Of a stretch of 6,215 nt of DNA, positions 5,235-6,215 are shown in pieces; within the stretch, counting starts at the first letter, position 1; each line of letters begins with the position of its first letter. The notes beneath the pieces are model-generated. The model was not told the DNA's origin, did not search any database, and saw only the letters and a program-made list of their open reading frames with translations. The stretch is from Actinomycetota bacterium (GTDB lineage: Bacteria; Actinomycetota; Actinomycetes; Nanopelagicales; Nanopelagicaceae): positions 1 to 6,215 of the forward strand of contig VGAF01000069.1 in assembly GCA_016870855.1 (NCBI GenBank). The letters run 5' to 3'. The position numbers were made by a program, and so were the translations under genes.

Positions 5235-6157
5235 TTACGCGCTACTCAAATCTAAATCCTGATCAACAAAACAAAGTCCTCGCGCTAATCGCATCGGCTA
5301 CCGATGTCGATGGCATCCCTCCCGTTGCTGAAGACGTTCTCCTTCACCTCCGCCACGGCGGCGATAAAGAAGATTTTCATTTACTTGCCGAAGAAAATGG
5401 TGAAGTCCTCGGCTATGCCCACTTAGATTTAACTGATGAGGTCGAAGGACCGAGCGCTGAATTGGTAGTTTCACCTGCACATCGCAGCAAGGGAATCGGC
5501 GATGAATTAATCGCCAGCGTAAAGAGTTACGCAGGCGAGACGTTAAGGCTCTGGTCGCATGGTGATCTACCGGGAGCCAAGAACTTGGCTGAAAAGAACG
5601 GTCTAAAGCACTCCAGAACCGTCATCCAGATGCGCCGCTCCCTCACTGATCCAATCCCAGAAATCGATTCAAAGATTCCCATCCGAAGTTTTCTTCCTGG
5701 AATCGATAACGAGAGCTGGTTGAAATTAAATAATGAGGCCTTCCAAGGCCACCCCGAACAATCAAATTGGAGCGATCGCGATCTTGCGATTCGCACTAAA
5801 GAAGATTGGTTTAATCCCAAGGGTTTCTTGATCGCTGAGATTAATGGCGAAATAGCTGGGTTTTGTTGGACCAAAGTTCATGGCGGTCACATTCATAAAC
5901 ACTCTGATGGTGAGAGCGAACATGATCATGACCCAATCGGCGAGATCTACATAATGGGAGTCAATCCGAATTTCCAAGGAAGTGGAATTGGCAAAGCAGT
6001 CACGATCGCAGGGTTAAAGCACCTTCGCTATGAGGGGATATTTAGCGCCATGCTCTATGTTGATGCTGATAACACTAGTGCGATAAATCTCTATACCTCA
6101 CTTGGATTTAAGGAGTGGGGGCGTGATGTCCTCTATCGCTATAGCCTTACCCAATGA
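5231..6157 (+). CDS. mshD: Mycothiol synthase MshD (tandem GNAT acetyltransferase)
   Basis: MshD acetylates Cys-GlcN-Ins with acetyl-CoA, the final step of mycothiol synthesis. The 308 residues contain two GNAT domains. In the N-terminal one, AELVVSPAHRSKGIGDELI (76-94) carries R85-x-x-G88-x-G90. In the C-terminal, catalytic one, GEIYIMGVNPNFQGSGIGKA (237-256) carries Q249-x-x-G252-x-G254. Other MshD hallmarks are NNEAFQGHPEQSNW (167-180), FCWTKVH (211-217) and LYVDADNTSAINLYTSLGF (275-293). An insert after WTKVH, residues 217-233, holds six histidines, which I do not recall in the mycobacterial enzyme. The start is TTG at 5231, overlapping the glnR stop (TTGA); no Shine-Dalgarno is seen, so expression is probably coupled to glnR translation. 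Adjacency of glnR and mshD is shared with Mycobacterium tuberculosis (Rv0818-Rv0819). Length is normal. Confidence 0.95.
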   Translation: MITRYSNLNPDQQNKVLALIASATDVDGIPPVAEDVLLHLRHGGDKEDFHLLAEENGEVLGYAHLDLTDEVEGPSAELVVSPAHRSKGIGDELIASVKSYAGETLRLWSHGDLPGAKNLAEKNGLKHSRTVIQMRRSLTDPIPEIDSKIPIRSFLPGIDNESWLKLNNEAFQGHPEQSNWSDRDLAIRTKEDWFNPKGFLIAEINGEIAGFCWTKVHGGHIHKHSDGESEHDHDPIGEIYIMGVNPNFQGSGIGKAVTIAGLKHLRYEGIFSAMLYVDADNTSAINLYTSLGFKEWGRDVLYRYSLTQ

Positions 6158-6215
6158 TTAAACTCATTAACTCTGATTTAGAAGTCCACCCGCTCTGTTT
6201 AGGTGGAAATGTCTT
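6154..6215 (+). CDS. Aldo/keto reductase, N-terminal fragment (runs off right edge)
   Basis: An ATG overlaps the mshD stop by four bases (ATGA) and opens a frame of 20 complete codons to the window end: MIKLINSDLEVHPLCLGGNV. The pattern S-D-L-x-V-x-P-L-x-L-G-G-N-V is the usual first beta-strand of aldo/keto reductases (NADPH-dependent, TIM-barrel), where GGNVFGWT commonly follows in actinobacteria. The coupling suggests it is the third gene of the glnR-mshD unit. The catalytic Asp-Tyr-Lys-His set lies outside the window, so the substrate cannot be judged and the call depends on the N-terminal pattern alone. Confidence 0.75.
   Translation, partial: MIKLINSDLEVHPLCLGGNV

Noticed and set aside
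5298..5977. Minus-strand frames across mshD
   Set aside because: They are antisense to MshD, whose two GNAT domains are complete, and have no recognisable motifs.
1..6215. Mobile element, prophage, CRISPR or defence system
   Set aside because: No direct repeats, transposase, integrase, tRNA or repeat-spacer pattern is visible, and gene order and composition look like core chromosome.

Overview
This window looks like an actinobacterial chromosome of moderate GC content (about 47% from a few sampled lines) and very compact layout. The clade-level evidence is mycothiol biosynthesis: the N-terminal part of MshA at the left edge and complete MshD near the right edge. An atypical OmpR-type regulator of the GlnR type next to mshD, an actinobacterial-style nitrobindin (FABP/DUF1794) and a Nur-like Fur protein agree with this. 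The moderate GC, stop-start overlaps and many GTG/TTG starts would suit a streamlined freshwater or marine actinobacterium such as the Nanopelagicales (acI) lineage, but that assignment is inference.

Layout. From about 4506 down to 1, everything reads leftward (minus strand): a membrane-anchored thioredoxin, a 175-bp gap, then a tight run of DUF4395 membrane protein, Nur-like Fur regulator, YgfZ folate-binding protein, an otherwise easily missed 35-residue single-pass membrane protein (1959-2066), nitrobindin, a class 3 (Rhizobium etli type) L-asparaginase, and mshA running off the edge. From 4527 rightward (plus strand) lie glnR, mshD and the first 20 complete codons of an aldo/keto reductase, each junction a 4-base overlap. 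Only about 20 bp separate the two divergent units. No tRNA, rRNA, CRISPR array, insertion sequence or phage gene is visible, and no gene-free stretch exceeds 175 bp.

Functional theme. Most genes concern thiol, heme, iron-sulfur or metal redox homeostasis: mycothiol synthesis (MshA first step, MshD last step), thioredoxin plus a CxxC membrane partner, YgfZ (Fe-S repair), nitrobindin (heme, reactive nitrogen) and a Fur-family metal sensor. Two nitrogen genes, glnR and asparaginase, are interleaved. From memory of Streptomyces coelicolor (mshD SCO4151, glnR SCO4159, nur SCO4180, mshA SCO4204) this looks like a condensed version of an old actinobacterial gene neighbourhood, not a recent island.

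The parts least explained by known annotation are the 35-residue membrane protein, a leader hairpin that would bury the Shine-Dalgarno of the DUF4395-nur operon, a Nur-box-like near-palindrome just upstream of a possible promoter in the same gap, and a histidine-rich loop inserted in MshD. No clearly new defence or mobile system was found.
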